A DNA stretch of 64,000 nt from TMED27 sp964350695 (GCA_964350695.1 CAYGKM010000010.1:19323-83322), one strand, 5' to 3'. Positions 25,523-34,385 are shown, counted from the stretch's first letter. Notes: a model not told the origin generated them from the letters alone. Translations and numbers: made by a program.

Positions 25523-26869
25523 ATGAGTGACATTTATAACGATATCGCAGGGGTAAAGGGTTTCGAAAAACCGGTGTGCCGCGTTGCATATACGATAAAC
25601 AACACACAGCCGGTGATTTGCACGATCATCGACGATCATCCTTTATTCTATCTTGATTTCGAAAGCGACTACGAAGACGAAGAGCTTTTCGACGCCGCCG
25701 ATCTCAATATTCTTGAAGGCGAGATTAATGCCATGAAACACGAGATGAAAAGCTTCAATAAAAAAGACGAGATAAAAGCCCTCTCAAGCGAAGAAAAAAT
25801 CACGACCTTTATAGAAGACAAAAACTTCATGCTCAAAAAAGCTGAAAAAGAAACCTCTTCTATTGATGAACTTTTGAGTATTCTTTCAACAAGCCGCCTT
25901 GCAAAATCCTACATAGATTTCGCCGCGCAGCATGATGTAAAAATCATTCATTCATCGCAAATCCGCACGGCGATTTATGATCGCAGCGCCGGATTAATCA
26001 TGGTGAACCCTTATATAGACGCACCCCAGCAAATGCTCTTAATCGCGCGCGAACTTCGTCGTCATTTTCAACATCGCCAAGGCGCGCTCATCAATCCGCT
26101 GATGTTTAATCCTGATAACTCGGTTTTAATTAACCGCGTTCAGGTTGCCGATTTGGTCACATCAATGATCCGCGTAGCATGGGAGCTTCAGCTTTCCGGT
26201 GAAAAAACGGCATGGGATTATATTGAAAACTCTACATTCGGTGATTTGGGCCGCGCCTTTGCCCGTGAAGCCTATATGGACTTCCGGACAATTAATAACG
26301 GTCAGGCCGCCGCCGCGATTTTTGAAGCATGGTTCCTTTCCGAGCGTCCGCGCGCGGAAGATAAAACCCTGATCAATCAAATGCTCGCAGACCATAAAGG
26401 CTATGTTTTTGATTGTGATGAAGCGGAAAAGCAAATTACGCCGCAATTAATCTGCGCATTGGGCGAAATGCCTTTCGGCAAAAATTACCTGGCAGAACAT
26501 GCCCTAACCATCATGGATGATGCGATTTTCACCGATGTTCGTGATCGCTCAAACGCCAATTTCCTGTGGTTTATCAAGTTCGAGCGCTCATTCCGTGAAA
26601 CGGAACAGGAGTTGCAAACATCAGAAAGACCCGCCGCAGAGGGCGTCCTGCCAGCTGCATCACTCAATACACAGGATCTTTCCGATGAAACAACAGCGCA
26701 AACAGCCACGATTGTACAGCTTCACACCCAAAACGGATCTTCCGAGCAACCTGGGGATAAGCAATCCAAATCCGCCAAGCGCCTGTTACCAAGCGGTGAA
26801 AAAGGCCGAAATGATAAACAAGGCGGTGGATCAAACGTGGTTTACTTACGCCGCTGGTCAGGAGAGTAG
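25523..26869 (+). CDS. Putative metallopeptidase-like protein (DUF6782-like), motif degenerate
   Basis: A 448-residue cytoplasmic protein. A central domain (about 110-290) with VNPYIDAPQQMLLIARELRRHF looks like the DUF6782-type putative metallopeptidases I recall, in which an HELRH-type helix would be expected; here the position reads ARELRRHF around residue 172, so the first zinc-binding histidine is missing. Later segments AREAYMDFRTINNGQAAAAI and FEAWFLSERPRAEDKTLI are shared with the next gene, showing that the two are paralogs. The C-terminal 70 residues are low-complexity. The end overlaps the next gene by 59 bases in another frame. Confidence 0.7.
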   Translation: MSDIYNDIAGVKGFEKPVCRVAYTINNTQPVICTIIDDHPLFYLDFESDYEDEELFDAADLNILEGEINAMKHEMKSFNKKDEIKALSSEEKITTFIEDKNFMLKKAEKETSSIDELLSILSTSRLAKSYIDFAAQHDVKIIHSSQIRTAIYDRSAGLIMVNPYIDAPQQMLLIARELRRHFQHRQGALINPLMFNPDNSVLINRVQVADLVTSMIRVAWELQLSGEKTAWDYIENSTFGDLGRAFAREAYMDFRTINNGQAAAAIFEAWFLSERPRAEDKTLINQMLADHKGYVFDCDEAEKQITPQLICALGEMPFGKNYLAEHALTIMDDAIFTDVRDRSNANFLWFIKFERSFRETEQELQTSERPAAEGVLPAASLNTQDLSDETTAQTATIVQLHTQNGSSEQPGDKQSKSAKRLLPSGEKGRNDKQGGGSNVVYLRRWSGE

Positions 26870-28031
26870 ACTCGAGCATGATCCGGTAAATGATAGGGGC
26901 ACTAACCCGTATTATCGGTTTTTTGATCTAGAGGCTCAAAGCGAAGTTATGGATTCAGACGATACATATAACGATGACCTAAACGCCAAATTCCTCTTTG
27001 AAATGGGGGAAGGATTTGACGCAAACCGCGCACGGACTCGCTCTCAAGTCACTTTTGAAGATTCAATCCAAGACTCTTGGATGCTGGATGAGCTATATTG
27101 CGACTCGCTATCCTATTGTGAAAACGCGGATGACCAAATGATTGTTCTGGAAGACAGACATTCAATACTTTCTTGGGCGACGGCCATGCTCTCCAGCAGC
27201 CCGACCGCCCGTGCAATGCTGTTCGAAGCCATGGATGAAGGCTGGTCCGTGTCTCTCGAAAGTCTTGAGGGCACGGATTATCACCTTGATGTTCCCGAAA
27301 AATTAATCGTTCTCGATAATAACGGCCTCATGCTCTCGGCGCTCGGTCGCTCTGAATATTTCCGCAATATTCTCCTCGTCGGCTACATTCGCGCCCTTCG
27401 TGATGTCTGGCAGGAAAAACGTCACGGTGCGTTCGAAGACTATAATCTTGAAAGCGTTTTAAAGCTTGAGCGTATCCGCGCTGCCGATCTTGATGTTTTG
27501 GCTGTTTCTGTTGCGTGGGAGCTACGCGGCGAAGGTCTAAATTCTCTTTGGCGCCACATGATCGGCTCGGAAGAGGGCGATATCGCGATGCGTTTTTCAG
27601 GATATATGGAGCGCGACCCATCTGCCGTATTTAGCGGCAAAGCGATGGCAGAAGCATTCACACAATGGTTTAGATCCGAAGACCGTATCAATAACGCAGA
27701 TCACGGCATTTTGAATGCTATGGATTTTGCTGTTGAGGAATATGGCCGCGGCGCTTTCGGCACAAAAAAACTGACAGCTGTAAACTTGGAAATTCTTTCA
27801 TGCTTGCCCGATAAAACCGCATATTTACAAGGCCGCGGCCGTGAAGTGGATGTGAATCCGCTATATTCAGGCTTGAGCGACGAGATCAATCAGGCGCATT
27901 TCATGCAAATTTCTTATGACGCAAAAGTGGTGCGCGTTCAGGACGTGCCGTTTCGGGACGCCGCCTTGGCAGAGAAAATTTTCCCCGGCGGAGAATTCAC
28001 CCCCGCCAATGATGACGGGCATCTCGCCTAA
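26811..28031 (+). CDS. Paralog of the preceding metallopeptidase-like protein
   Basis: About 406 residues. The open frame extends back to 26517, but the first 98 codons overlap the real upstream gene; the ATG at 26811 has AAGG six bases ahead and is preferred. Paralogous segments are ILLVGYIRALRDVWQEKRHG (aligned to IARELRRHFQHRQG upstream), VLAVSVAWELRGEG (to TSMIRVAWELQLSG) and AMAEAFTQWFRSEDRINNAD (to AAAIFEAWFLSERPRAEDKT). The metal-binding histidines are also lost at this site (RALRD), so it is probably not an active peptidase. Function unknown; both copies sit between the candidate origin and ppsR. Confidence 0.7.
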   Translation: MINKAVDQTWFTYAAGQESRLEHDPVNDRGTNPYYRFFDLEAQSEVMDSDDTYNDDLNAKFLFEMGEGFDANRARTRSQVTFEDSIQDSWMLDELYCDSLSYCENADDQMIVLEDRHSILSWATAMLSSSPTARAMLFEAMDEGWSVSLESLEGTDYHLDVPEKLIVLDNNGLMLSALGRSEYFRNILLVGYIRALRDVWQEKRHGAFEDYNLESVLKLERIRAADLDVLAVSVAWELRGEGLNSLWRHMIGSEEGDIAMRFSGYMERDPSAVFSGKAMAEAFTQWFRSEDRINNADHGILNAMDFAVEEYGRGAFGTKKLTAVNLEILSCLPDKTAYLQGRGREVDVNPLYSGLSDEINQAHFMQISYDAKVVRVQDVPFRDAALAEKIFPGGEFTPANDDGHLA

Positions 28032-28072
28032 AAGAGCTTTTCAGGGGCGTTTATCCTGCTAGGATAGGCGCT

Positions 28073-28921
28073 ATGAAAGCCAAAAACAAAAAATTCCACC
28101 TTCATTTGGTCTCCGATGCAACCGGTACAACTTTATTGGGGCTGGCCCGCGCCTGCCTGGCGCAGTTTGAACATATTGAGCCGGTGCAAAAATTCTGGCC
28201 GCTTGTTCGCTCTACCCGTCAATTAGAGCGCATCATCCTCAAAATTCAGGAAAACCCCGGCCCCGTAATTTTCACGCTGGTGGATCGCGATATGCGCCAC
28301 CGCCTGCAAGACGCCTGCGAAGAAATGGGCGTGCCCTGTGTCGCCGTGCTTGATCCGATTATCCGCAGCTTGTCTTCATATTTGGGTGAACATGCCGTGG
28401 GTGTGCCCGGCCTTCAGCATGCCATGGATGATGCCTATTTCAAACGCGTAGAGGCGATTGATTACGCGATGCGCCACGACGATGCCAAAACGCTGAAAGG
28501 GCTGTCTAAGGCGGATGTGATCTTGGTTGGCGTTTCCCGCACATCTAAAACCCCAACCTCGATTTTCTTGGCGCGCCGCGGTATTAAGGCTGCGAATATT
28601 CCGTTGGTGCCGGGTGTGAGCGTGCCTGACGATAAACTCTCGCTTAAAAAACCCATGTATATAGGGCTTACGGCGGCGCCCTCGCGCCTCATGCAGCTTC
28701 GCCGCACGCGCTTAAGTGCAAATGAGGAATCCGTGCCCGCGCATATTCAAAGTAACATGTATCTTGATGAAGACGAGATTGAAGACGAGGTCAGAAAAGC
28801 GCGGAAACTTTTCAGCAAGAAAGGCTGGGCCGTCATTGATGTGACCAAACGTTCTATCGAAGAAACAGCCGCCGAAATTATGGCCCTGTTGCAGACCCAT
28901 AAAGATAAAGGCCCGAAATGA
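28073..28921 (+). CDS. ppsR: Pyruvate,phosphate dikinase/PEP synthase regulatory protein
   Basis: A 282-residue member of the DUF299 family, bifunctional ADP-dependent kinase/phosphorylase regulators of pyruvate,phosphate dikinase or PEP synthase. It shows LHLVSDATGTTLLGLARACLAQF at the N-terminus, the P-loop VGVSRTSKTPTS (about 152-163), and NIPLVPGVSVPD. It heads a chain of genes overlapping by ATGA: ppsR-maf-aroE-coaE-amidotransferase. This gene is the usual first conserved gene on the right of Caulobacter-type origins. A small hairpin ATCCT-GCT-AGGAT (28053-28065) precedes the start and includes part of the ribosome-binding region. Confidence 0.93.
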   Translation: MKAKNKKFHLHLVSDATGTTLLGLARACLAQFEHIEPVQKFWPLVRSTRQLERIILKIQENPGPVIFTLVDRDMRHRLQDACEEMGVPCVAVLDPIIRSLSSYLGEHAVGVPGLQHAMDDAYFKRVEAIDYAMRHDDAKTLKGLSKADVILVGVSRTSKTPTSIFLARRGIKAANIPLVPGVSVPDDKLSLKKPMYIGLTAAPSRLMQLRRTRLSANEESVPAHIQSNMYLDEDEIEDEVRKARKLFSKKGWAVIDVTKRSIEETAAEIMALLQTHKDKGPK

Positions 28922-29496
28922 ATTTAATCCTCGCATCTAAAAGCGCGGCGCGCCAAGCCATGCTTAAAAATGCCGGTTTGGAGTTTCAGTCAATTCCTGC
29001 CGAAATAGACGAGCGCGCATTTGGTAACGCCGGTTCTCCGAAAGAACTGGCGGGCATTCTGGCGGTTGAAAAGGCCAAATATGTGGCGCGTTTAAATCCC
29101 GATGCGCTGGTCATCGGCTCTGATCAAATCCTTGAATTTAAAGGAAAAACCATCCACAAAGCGCAAAACCTGCAAGACGCAAAAGAAAAATTGAGCGCCC
29201 TGCGCGGTAAAACCCACAGCCTTATCTCTGCGGTTGCGGTCGTAAAAGGCGAGACCACTTTATGGAGCGATGCACAAGCCGCCGCCCTCACTATGCATGA
29301 TTTTGATGATGCGTTTTTAAGCGCCTATGTTGAAAAAGCGGGCGATGCCCTCACCCAAAATGTCGGCGCGTACGCTCTGGAAGGCGAAGGCGTACACCTC
29401 TTTGATAAAATCGAAGGAGACTATTTTACAATCCTTGGTTTGCCGCTCCTGCCGCTCCTGAAATATCTACGCGAAGATCACGGGGCGGGCTTATGA
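28918..29496 (+). CDS. maf: Maf-family nucleoside triphosphate pyrophosphatase
   Basis: Maf protein, 192 residues, a house-cleaning pyrophosphatase acting on modified or non-canonical nucleotides. It has LILASKSAARQAMLKNAGLEF (variant of the LASxSPRR motif), ALVIGSDQILEFKGKTIHKA with the acidic catalytic residue, and LSALRGKTHSLISAVAVV. The N-terminal SAAR replaces the usual SPRR, a modest departure. ATGA overlaps link it to ppsR before and aroE after. Confidence 0.92.
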   Translation: MNLILASKSAARQAMLKNAGLEFQSIPAEIDERAFGNAGSPKELAGILAVEKAKYVARLNPDALVIGSDQILEFKGKTIHKAQNLQDAKEKLSALRGKTHSLISAVAVVKGETTLWSDAQAAALTMHDFDDAFLSAYVEKAGDALTQNVGAYALEGEGVHLFDKIEGDYFTILGLPLLPLLKYLREDHGAGL

Positions 29497-30317
29497 GCGC
29501 ATTCATTAAAGCCGCCGTTATCGGCCACCCGGTCAAACATTCAAAATCCCCGCTCATCCATAATTACTGGATTAAAAAATATGGCTTAAACGGCTCTTAC
29601 GAGGCTATTGATCTCGCCCCCGAAAATTTAAAAAACGGTCTTAAAGCCCTCGTTGAGGAAGGCTATACGGGTTTTAACTTCACAATTCCCCATAAAGAAA
29701 AAGTGATCGCGCTTTGCGATATTCTTGATGCAAGCGACGAAAAAATCGGCGCAATTAATGCGCTCAGTATTAAAAGCGGAAAGCTTCATGGTTTTAACAC
29801 CGATGGTTTTGGTTTCCTTGCCAACATAAAAACCGCCTATCCCGATTTTAAATTTGATGATGGCGCAGCCGTGGTTCTCGGTGCGGGCGGCGCGGCGCGC
29901 GCAATCATCAGCGGCCTGATGGATGAAAATGTCCCCGAAATAATCCTGATAAACCGTACGCGTGAAAAAGCGCAAAATCTCGCAGATGAAATGGGCGGTA
30001 ATATCCGCGTACTGGATTGGGACGATCGAAGCGCCGCCCTTAAAAACGCCAATCTTTTGGTTAATACCACCTCGCTGGGCATGAACGGACAGCCCGCTTT
30101 AGAAATTGATCTTTCCGCCCTGCCGCCTTCCGCGATGGTGAATGACATCGTCTACGCGCCGCTTTATACTGATCTTTTAAAAAGCGCGCAAAACAACGGT
30201 AACCGTGTGGTTACGGGGATAGGAATGCTTATCCACCAAGCGCGCCCCGCATTTAAAGAATGGTTCGGCGTGATGCCGGACATAACAGATGAACTGGAAA
30301 AACTGGTTTTAAAATGA
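29493..30317 (+). CDS. aroE: Shikimate dehydrogenase
   Basis: AroE, 274 residues, reduces 3-dehydroshikimate to shikimate with NADPH. The opening AAVIGHPVKHSKSPLIHNYW, GFNFTIPHKEKVIALCD with the catalytic lysine, the substrate motif FNTDGFGF, and the nucleotide-binding VVLGAGGAARAIISGL are all present, with LVNTTSLGMNGQPAL near the end. It is linked by ATGA overlaps to maf and coaE. Confidence 0.96.
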   Translation: MSAFIKAAVIGHPVKHSKSPLIHNYWIKKYGLNGSYEAIDLAPENLKNGLKALVEEGYTGFNFTIPHKEKVIALCDILDASDEKIGAINALSIKSGKLHGFNTDGFGFLANIKTAYPDFKFDDGAAVVLGAGGAARAIISGLMDENVPEIILINRTREKAQNLADEMGGNIRVLDWDDRSAALKNANLLVNTTSLGMNGQPALEIDLSALPPSAMVNDIVYAPLYTDLLKSAQNNGNRVVTGIGMLIHQARPAFKEWFGVMPDITDELEKLVLK

Positions 30318-30943
30318 TTGTCATCGGTCTTACAGGCTCAATAGGAATGGGCAAAACCACCGCTGCCGAAATGCTCACGCGCCTCGGCGTGCCCGTCCAT
30401 GATTCCGATTTTGAGGTCCACGGCCTTTTAATGCGCGGTAGCGCGGCATGGAAAGATTTGCGTAAAGCCTTTCCGTTTTTTCTCTATCCGCAAATCTATA
30501 AATTCCGCGGCGGCATAAACCGTAAAAATCTCGGCAGGCTTGTCTTTGCAAATAAAAAAGACCGTGAAAAACTCGAAAGCATTCTCCACCCGCAAGTGCG
30601 CATCGCCCAAGACAGATTTATCTCTGATCACCGCCGCATGGGAAATGATATCGTCGCGCTGGATATTCCGCTGCTTTTTGAAACCGGCGCAGAAAAGCGC
30701 GTAGACACCGTTATCAACATCTCCGCCCCCGCTTATATACAGGAAAAACGCGTTCTTTCCCGCCCCGGCATGACGCAAGACAAGTTTCGCGCTATCCTTC
30801 AAACACAAATGAGTGACGGTGAAAAATGTGCCCGCGCTGATTTTGTCGTTCATAGCGGCCTTGGGCGCGCGCAAATGATGAAAGAATTAAAGGCCGTTTT
30901 GGTAAAAATTAAAAAACAGCATAAGAAGATTAACGCAGCATGA
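30314..30943 (+). CDS. coaE: Dephospho-CoA kinase
   Basis: CoaE, 209 residues, the last step of coenzyme A synthesis. It has the P-loop IGLTGSIGMGKTTAAEML, VPVHDSDFEVHGLL, HPQVRIAQDRFI and DIPLLFETGAEKRVDTVI, with the lid region VLSRPGMTQDKFRAILQTQM. ATGA overlaps join it to aroE and to the amidotransferase. Confidence 0.96.
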   Translation: MIVIGLTGSIGMGKTTAAEMLTRLGVPVHDSDFEVHGLLMRGSAAWKDLRKAFPFFLYPQIYKFRGGINRKNLGRLVFANKKDREKLESILHPQVRIAQDRFISDHRRMGNDIVALDIPLLFETGAEKRVDTVINISAPAYIQEKRVLSRPGMTQDKFRAILQTQMSDGEKCARADFVVHSGLGRAQMMKELKAVLVKIKKQHKKINAA

Positions 30944-31665
30944 GTACAAAAGAAAAAGGCGCTTTGGTTTTTACACATCTTCGCGGAGAAGGCGCCAGTA
31001 ATATCGGGCGCGTGATGAATGATCGCGGCATTCGTGTAAACACAATTAACACACCGTCATATAATTTGGATGAGATTGACCCGCTTCGCCCCGATGTTTT
31101 GGTGGTTATGGGCGGGCCAATGGGCGTGTACCAAAAAGACGAATATCCGTATCTGAAAAAAGAAATCGAAATTATTCAAAAACGCCTTGAAGCAGACCTG
31201 CCGATTATCGGCGTATGTTTAGGGTCTCAGCTCATGGCGACGGCACTGGGCGAAGAGGTTTATATAGGCCCGCAAGGCCGCGAAATAGGGTGGTTTCCGC
31301 TCCGTGTAACGCCTGAAGGCGCTGACACCGAGGCAAGACATTTTGACGGCGCAAAAACGCAAATGTTTCACTGGCACGGCGACACGTACAAACTGCCAAA
31401 GGGCTGTACGCTTCTGGCCTCCAGCGAAGCCTATAAAAACCAGATTTACACATACGGCAAAAACGCGCTCGGCCTGCAATGCCACCCTGAGGTCACAAGC
31501 GCGCAGCTTGAAGAATGGCTTGTGATGTTTGTTGGTGAAGTCACGGGCGCAAATGCCGCGCTTCCGATCGAAGAATTCCGCCGCCAAACCCATGCCAATA
31601 TCGACATGCTGGAAAAACAAACCGCTATTTTCTTCAATGAATGGCTCGAAAACAGGGGGCTATAA
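30940..31665 (+). CDS. Class I glutamine amidotransferase (GMP synthase-like)
   Basis: A 241-residue stand-alone glutamine amidotransferase domain. The oxyanion region PDVLVVMGGPMGVYQKDEYP, nucleophile Cys in IGVCLGSQLMATALG, and the His-x-Glu in LQCHPEV form the usual triad. It resembles YfeJ/GMP-synthase-like amidotransferases that lack a synthetase domain; the acceptor is unknown. It is inserted between coaE and dnaQ, which are often direct neighbours. Start overlaps the coaE stop (ATGA); dnaQ begins two bases after its stop. Confidence 0.88.
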   Translation: MSTKEKGALVFTHLRGEGASNIGRVMNDRGIRVNTINTPSYNLDEIDPLRPDVLVVMGGPMGVYQKDEYPYLKKEIEIIQKRLEADLPIIGVCLGSQLMATALGEEVYIGPQGREIGWFPLRVTPEGADTEARHFDGAKTQMFHWHGDTYKLPKGCTLLASSEAYKNQIYTYGKNALGLQCHPEVTSAQLEEWLVMFVGEVTGANAALPIEEFRRQTHANIDMLEKQTAIFFNEWLENRGL

Positions 31666-31667
31666 GC

Positions 31668-32357
31668 ATGAAAGAGATTGTCCTCGATACCGAAACCACA
31701 GGGTTTGATCCGCAAAACGGCGATAAAATTGTTGAGATTGGCTGCGTAGAGCTGATTAATCACATCCCCTCGGGCAGGGCGCTGCAACTCTATATAAACC
31801 CCGAGCGCGAAATCCCCGCCGAAGTCATCGCCGTTCACGGCATTACCAATGAATTTGTCGCTGATAAACCGACATTTTCGCAATGCTACAGCGAGTTTCT
31901 CGAATTCATAGAAGGCGGCAAGCTCGTCATTCACAACGCTGAATTCGATATGAAATTCATAAACTACGAACTTGGCCAAGTCGGCCATCCGGCGATCAGC
32001 TGGTCAAATGTGATTGATACGCTGGGTATGGCGCGTAAAAAATTCCCCGGCTCCCCTGCGAGCCTTGATGCGCTGTGCCGCCGCTTCGGGATCGATAACA
32101 CCGAGCGCACATATCACGGCGCGCTTCTGGATTCCGAGCTATTGGCGGAAGTCTATCTGGAGCTTATCGGCGGACGTCAGCATGGTCTGGGCTTTGCCGC
32201 AGAAAAAGCAAAAGCGGACAAGCAGGCCTCCGAAACAAAAATTGCAAAAAGAATGTTTCGGGAGCCGCGCCCGCACGCGCCTAACGCCGAAGAAGAGGCC
32301 GCCCACAAAGAGCTGCTGGAAAAAATCAAAGACGCGCTTTGGGAAAAATCTGCTTAA
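31668..32357 (+). CDS. dnaQ: DNA polymerase III epsilon subunit (proofreading exonuclease)
   Basis: DnaQ, 229 residues, the 3'-5' exonuclease of the replicative polymerase. It shows the DEDDh residues: Asp/Glu in EIVLDTETTGFDP, Asp in VIHNAEFDMKFIN, and His/Asp in YHGALLDSELLAEVY. I begin at the ATG at 31668, giving the canonical MKEIVLDTETTG; the open frame starts nine codons earlier inside the upstream gene. The lysine-rich tail after residue 180 probably reaches the polymerase alpha subunit. Its stop overlaps the end of the minus-strand mini-gene by a few bases. Confidence 0.96.
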   Translation: MKEIVLDTETTGFDPQNGDKIVEIGCVELINHIPSGRALQLYINPEREIPAEVIAVHGITNEFVADKPTFSQCYSEFLEFIEGGKLVIHNAEFDMKFINYELGQVGHPAISWSNVIDTLGMARKKFPGSPASLDALCRRFGIDNTERTYHGALLDSELLAEVYLELIGGRQHGLGFAAEKAKADKQASETKIAKRMFREPRPHAPNAEEEAAHKELLEKIKDALWEKSA

Positions 32358-32479
32358 ATCTTTTGGATTTTCTCGCCGGCTTTTTCGACATCTTTACCAA
32401 GGCCTTCAACGGTATTGCATGCGCTTAATGCGCCGCCGGCAAATATAATCAGACATGATAAAATGATTAAATTTCTCAT
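32354..32479 (-). CDS. Entericidin-like mini-lipoprotein, overlapping secB
   Basis: A 41-residue lipoprotein: leader MRNLIILSCLIIFAGGALSAC with lipobox Cys21, then NTVEGLGKDVEKAGEKIQKI. The short form with CNTVEG-GKD-E-AGE-I matches entericidin A/B family toxin/antidote-type lipoproteins, which are often missed because of their size. Its ATG overlaps the secB stop by ATGA on the same strand, so it is translationally coupled to the export chaperone. The biological role of entericidins outside enterobacteria is unclear; an envelope-stress role is possible. Confidence 0.82.
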   Translation of the reverse strand: MRNLIILSCLIIFAGGALSACNTVEGLGKDVEKAGEKIQKI

Positions 32480-33027
32480 GATTTTTCCTTATCTTTCTTT
32501 GTCGTTTTTTTCTTGGTTTCTTTCTCAACGCTAGGCTCTTTGCCGCCCGCGGCCTGTGCTTCTGCAATCTCGTCGGCAAATCGCTCCATATACATCCCGC
32601 GGAAATCTACAGGATTGAGCATAAGCGGAGGATACCCGCCCTTCATGGTTAATTCGCTCATAATCTGGCGCGCATACGGAAAGGCCAAAGCAGGAATTTC
32701 GATGAGCAACACAGGGTGATGTGTATCTTCGGGAATGCCGTTAAGCTGAACCGTTATGCCGTATTGCATTTCGGCAATAAACACAGGCTCTTCACCGCGA
32801 TTGGCAACGGCGCGAAGGTTCAAAACAACTTCGTATAAATTCTCGAGCTCCGGATCTTCCAGCTTGCGGGCATCCATACCGATATTGATATCCATCTCGG
32901 GCGCAGGTTTATCGGCGCGCAAAGCATCGGGCGCATTCGGATTTTCAAATGATAAATCCCGCACATATTGCGCCATAATGTTAATAGGGTTTTGCATGGC
33001 CTCTTGGCTGTCTGCACTATCACTCAT
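32476..33027 (-). CDS. secB: Protein-export chaperone SecB
   Basis: SecB, 183 residues, keeps precursors unfolded and hands them to SecA. The family core includes NIMAQYVRDLSFENPNAPDAL, LNLRAVAN, VFIAEMQYG and LLIEIPALAFPYARQIMSELTMKGGYPPLML in short order. A lysine/glutamate-rich tail (residues about 160-183, VEKETKKKTTKKDKEKS) extends beyond the usual chain. SecB is common in alphaproteobacteria at this place next to dnaQ. It is followed with overlap by the entericidin-like gene and preceded by fxsA. Confidence 0.95.
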   Translation of the reverse strand: MSDSADSQEAMQNPINIMAQYVRDLSFENPNAPDALRADKPAPEMDINIGMDARKLEDPELENLYEVVLNLRAVANRGEEPVFIAEMQYGITVQLNGIPEDTHHPVLLIEIPALAFPYARQIMSELTMKGGYPPLMLNPVDFRGMYMERFADEIAEAQAAGGKEPSVEKETKKKTTKKDKEKS

Positions 33028-33069
33028 AAATAAATCTCCTGAAAAATAAGTCTTTAAAAACTAGCATGT

Positions 33070-33516
33070 TTATTTGTCTTCATCAACGCGCTCATACTCG
33101 CCTTCAATAACGGTTGGATCTCGCGGCGCTCTCGGGTCTTGGCGCAGCGGATCAATCCCCGAAGCGCTCCAATTCGTGTGCTTGCGAATAAGGCTCCTCG
33201 CGGCGGCGCGCACAGGCGGAATGAGCAGCGAAAAGCCAATGGTGTCTGTTACAAATCCGGGGGTGATCAACAGCGCTCCTGCTGCCACCAGACAAAACCC
33301 GTCAAAAATCTCGTTCAAAGGCATCTCGCCCTTATCCATAGACTGGCGCATAGACACCAGGGTTTGCAACCCTTGACGCTTCACAAGCATCCCGCCGAGT
33401 ATCGCAGTCAGCAGCGCCAATGAAAGCGTAACCCAGATTCCGATATGCCCGCTCACCGCGGCAAACACCGAAAGCTCTATAAACGGGATAACGAGAAAAA
33501 TAATGATAAATGGCAT
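33070..33516 (-). CDS. fxsA: FxsA-family membrane protein
   Basis: About 148 residues. Starting at 33516 gives MPFIIIFLVIPFIELSVFAAVSG, the typical FxsA opening with membrane helices; the frame upstream has no support. The body contains VTLSLALLTAILGGMLVKRQGL and FDGFCLVAAGALLITPGFVTDTIGFSLLIPPVR, matching the four-helix family. FxsA in E. coli relieves phage T7 exclusion by F plasmid when overproduced; its normal role is unknown. It diverges from tim44 across a 134-base gap. Confidence 0.92.
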   Translation of the reverse strand: MPFIIIFLVIPFIELSVFAAVSGHIGIWVTLSLALLTAILGGMLVKRQGLQTLVSMRQSMDKGEMPLNEIFDGFCLVAAGALLITPGFVTDTIGFSLLIPPVRAAARSLIRKHTNWSASGIDPLRQDPRAPRDPTVIEGEYERVDEDK

Positions 33517-33602
33517 TCTATGGTCTTGTCCTTTACCTTTGGTAACATAATGTATTACATAGGGCGTTAGGAATACAGTTTGAAGCAAATATTAAAGCTT
33601 TT

Positions 33603-33616
33603 ATGTTTTAAAACAT
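33603..33616. promoter_or_regulatory. 14-bp perfect palindrome between fxsA and tim44
   Basis: ATGTTTTAAAACAT, perfectly self-complementary, in the divergent gap about 35 bases ahead of the tim44 start. It could be an operator; no known regulator was recognised. Confidence 0.4.
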
Positions 33617-33650
33617 GTTACAATTAAGAAATAAGGATAAAGGGTAAACT

Positions 33651-34376
33651 ATGCCACCAGATTTAATCGTTTACGCATTGGTTGCGGCTGGACTGGTGTT
33701 CTGGCTGCGCAGCGTATTGGGTACGCGCCACGGTGAAGAGCGCGAGCAGCCCAATCCGTTTCTGGGCTCTGAAACCACCGACATTCCGCTTAAAAACGGC
33801 GAAGGACAAAAACCCGTTATGCATTCTGCGGAAGAACAGATTATCAGCCTTGCCGAAGAGCCTCGCAAAAATTACAGCGTTGCAAACAAAACTGCTGAAA
33901 TCGGCCTGATCGAAATATCCAAAGCCGATAAAGCATTCGATATCGACGTGTTCCTCGAAGGGGCGCAGGATGCATTTGTTTATATTGTTGAATCTTTCGC
34001 AGAAGGCGATCGCGAAGTCTTGCGCGAACTGCTCGCGGATGATGTATACAACGCGTTCGAAGGCGCGATTTCTCAGCGCGAAGAGCGTAAAGAAACCCAA
34101 AGCACAGAAATTCACGCCGTCCGTAAGGCCGAGGTTATCGATGCGAAAATGGAAGGCAAAGACGCAAAAATTACAGTGCGTTTCGTTGCCCAAGAAAACA
34201 GCGTCACCCGCGACGAAGATGGCAACATCATCACCGGCAACCCTGACCGCAATACTGAAATTATCGACATCTGGACATTTGGCCGTCCCGTGAAATCCAA
34301 AAACCCGACTTGGGCGCTGGTTGAAACGCGCGGCGATTTCGAAGGCGATAACGATCTCATCCCTGACACACATTAA
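33651..34376 (+). CDS. Tim44-domain protein
   Basis: A 241-residue Tim44-like protein. An N-terminal hydrophobic segment (LIVYALVAAGLVFWLRSVLG) anchors it in the inner membrane, followed by a linker and the Tim44-like domain (about 100-240; GAQDAFVYIVESFAEGDREVLRELL, then IWTFGRP). The family, related to the mitochondrial import motor subunit, is conserved in alphaproteobacteria at the secB-tim44-mltA position. A role in membrane-protein handling is inferred. AAGGATAAAGGG precedes the start. mltA follows nine bases later, so the two are likely co-transcribed. Confidence 0.92.
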   Translation: MPPDLIVYALVAAGLVFWLRSVLGTRHGEEREQPNPFLGSETTDIPLKNGEGQKPVMHSAEEQIISLAEEPRKNYSVANKTAEIGLIEISKADKAFDIDVFLEGAQDAFVYIVESFAEGDREVLRELLADDVYNAFEGAISQREERKETQSTEIHAVRKAEVIDAKMEGKDAKITVRFVAQENSVTRDEDGNIITGNPDRNTEIIDIWTFGRPVKSKNPTWALVETRGDFEGDNDLIPDTH

Positions 34377-34385
34377 GTTTCCCCC

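Noticed and set aside
26517..26810. N-terminal extension of the frame of the second metallopeptidase-like gene
   Set aside because: It lies within the coding sequence of the upstream paralog in another frame, looks non-protein-like and has no ribosome-binding site; the ATG at 26811 does.
33663..34373. 236-codon open frame antisense to tim44
   Set aside because: Mirrors the whole tim44 gene; no family features and no ribosome-binding site of its own.
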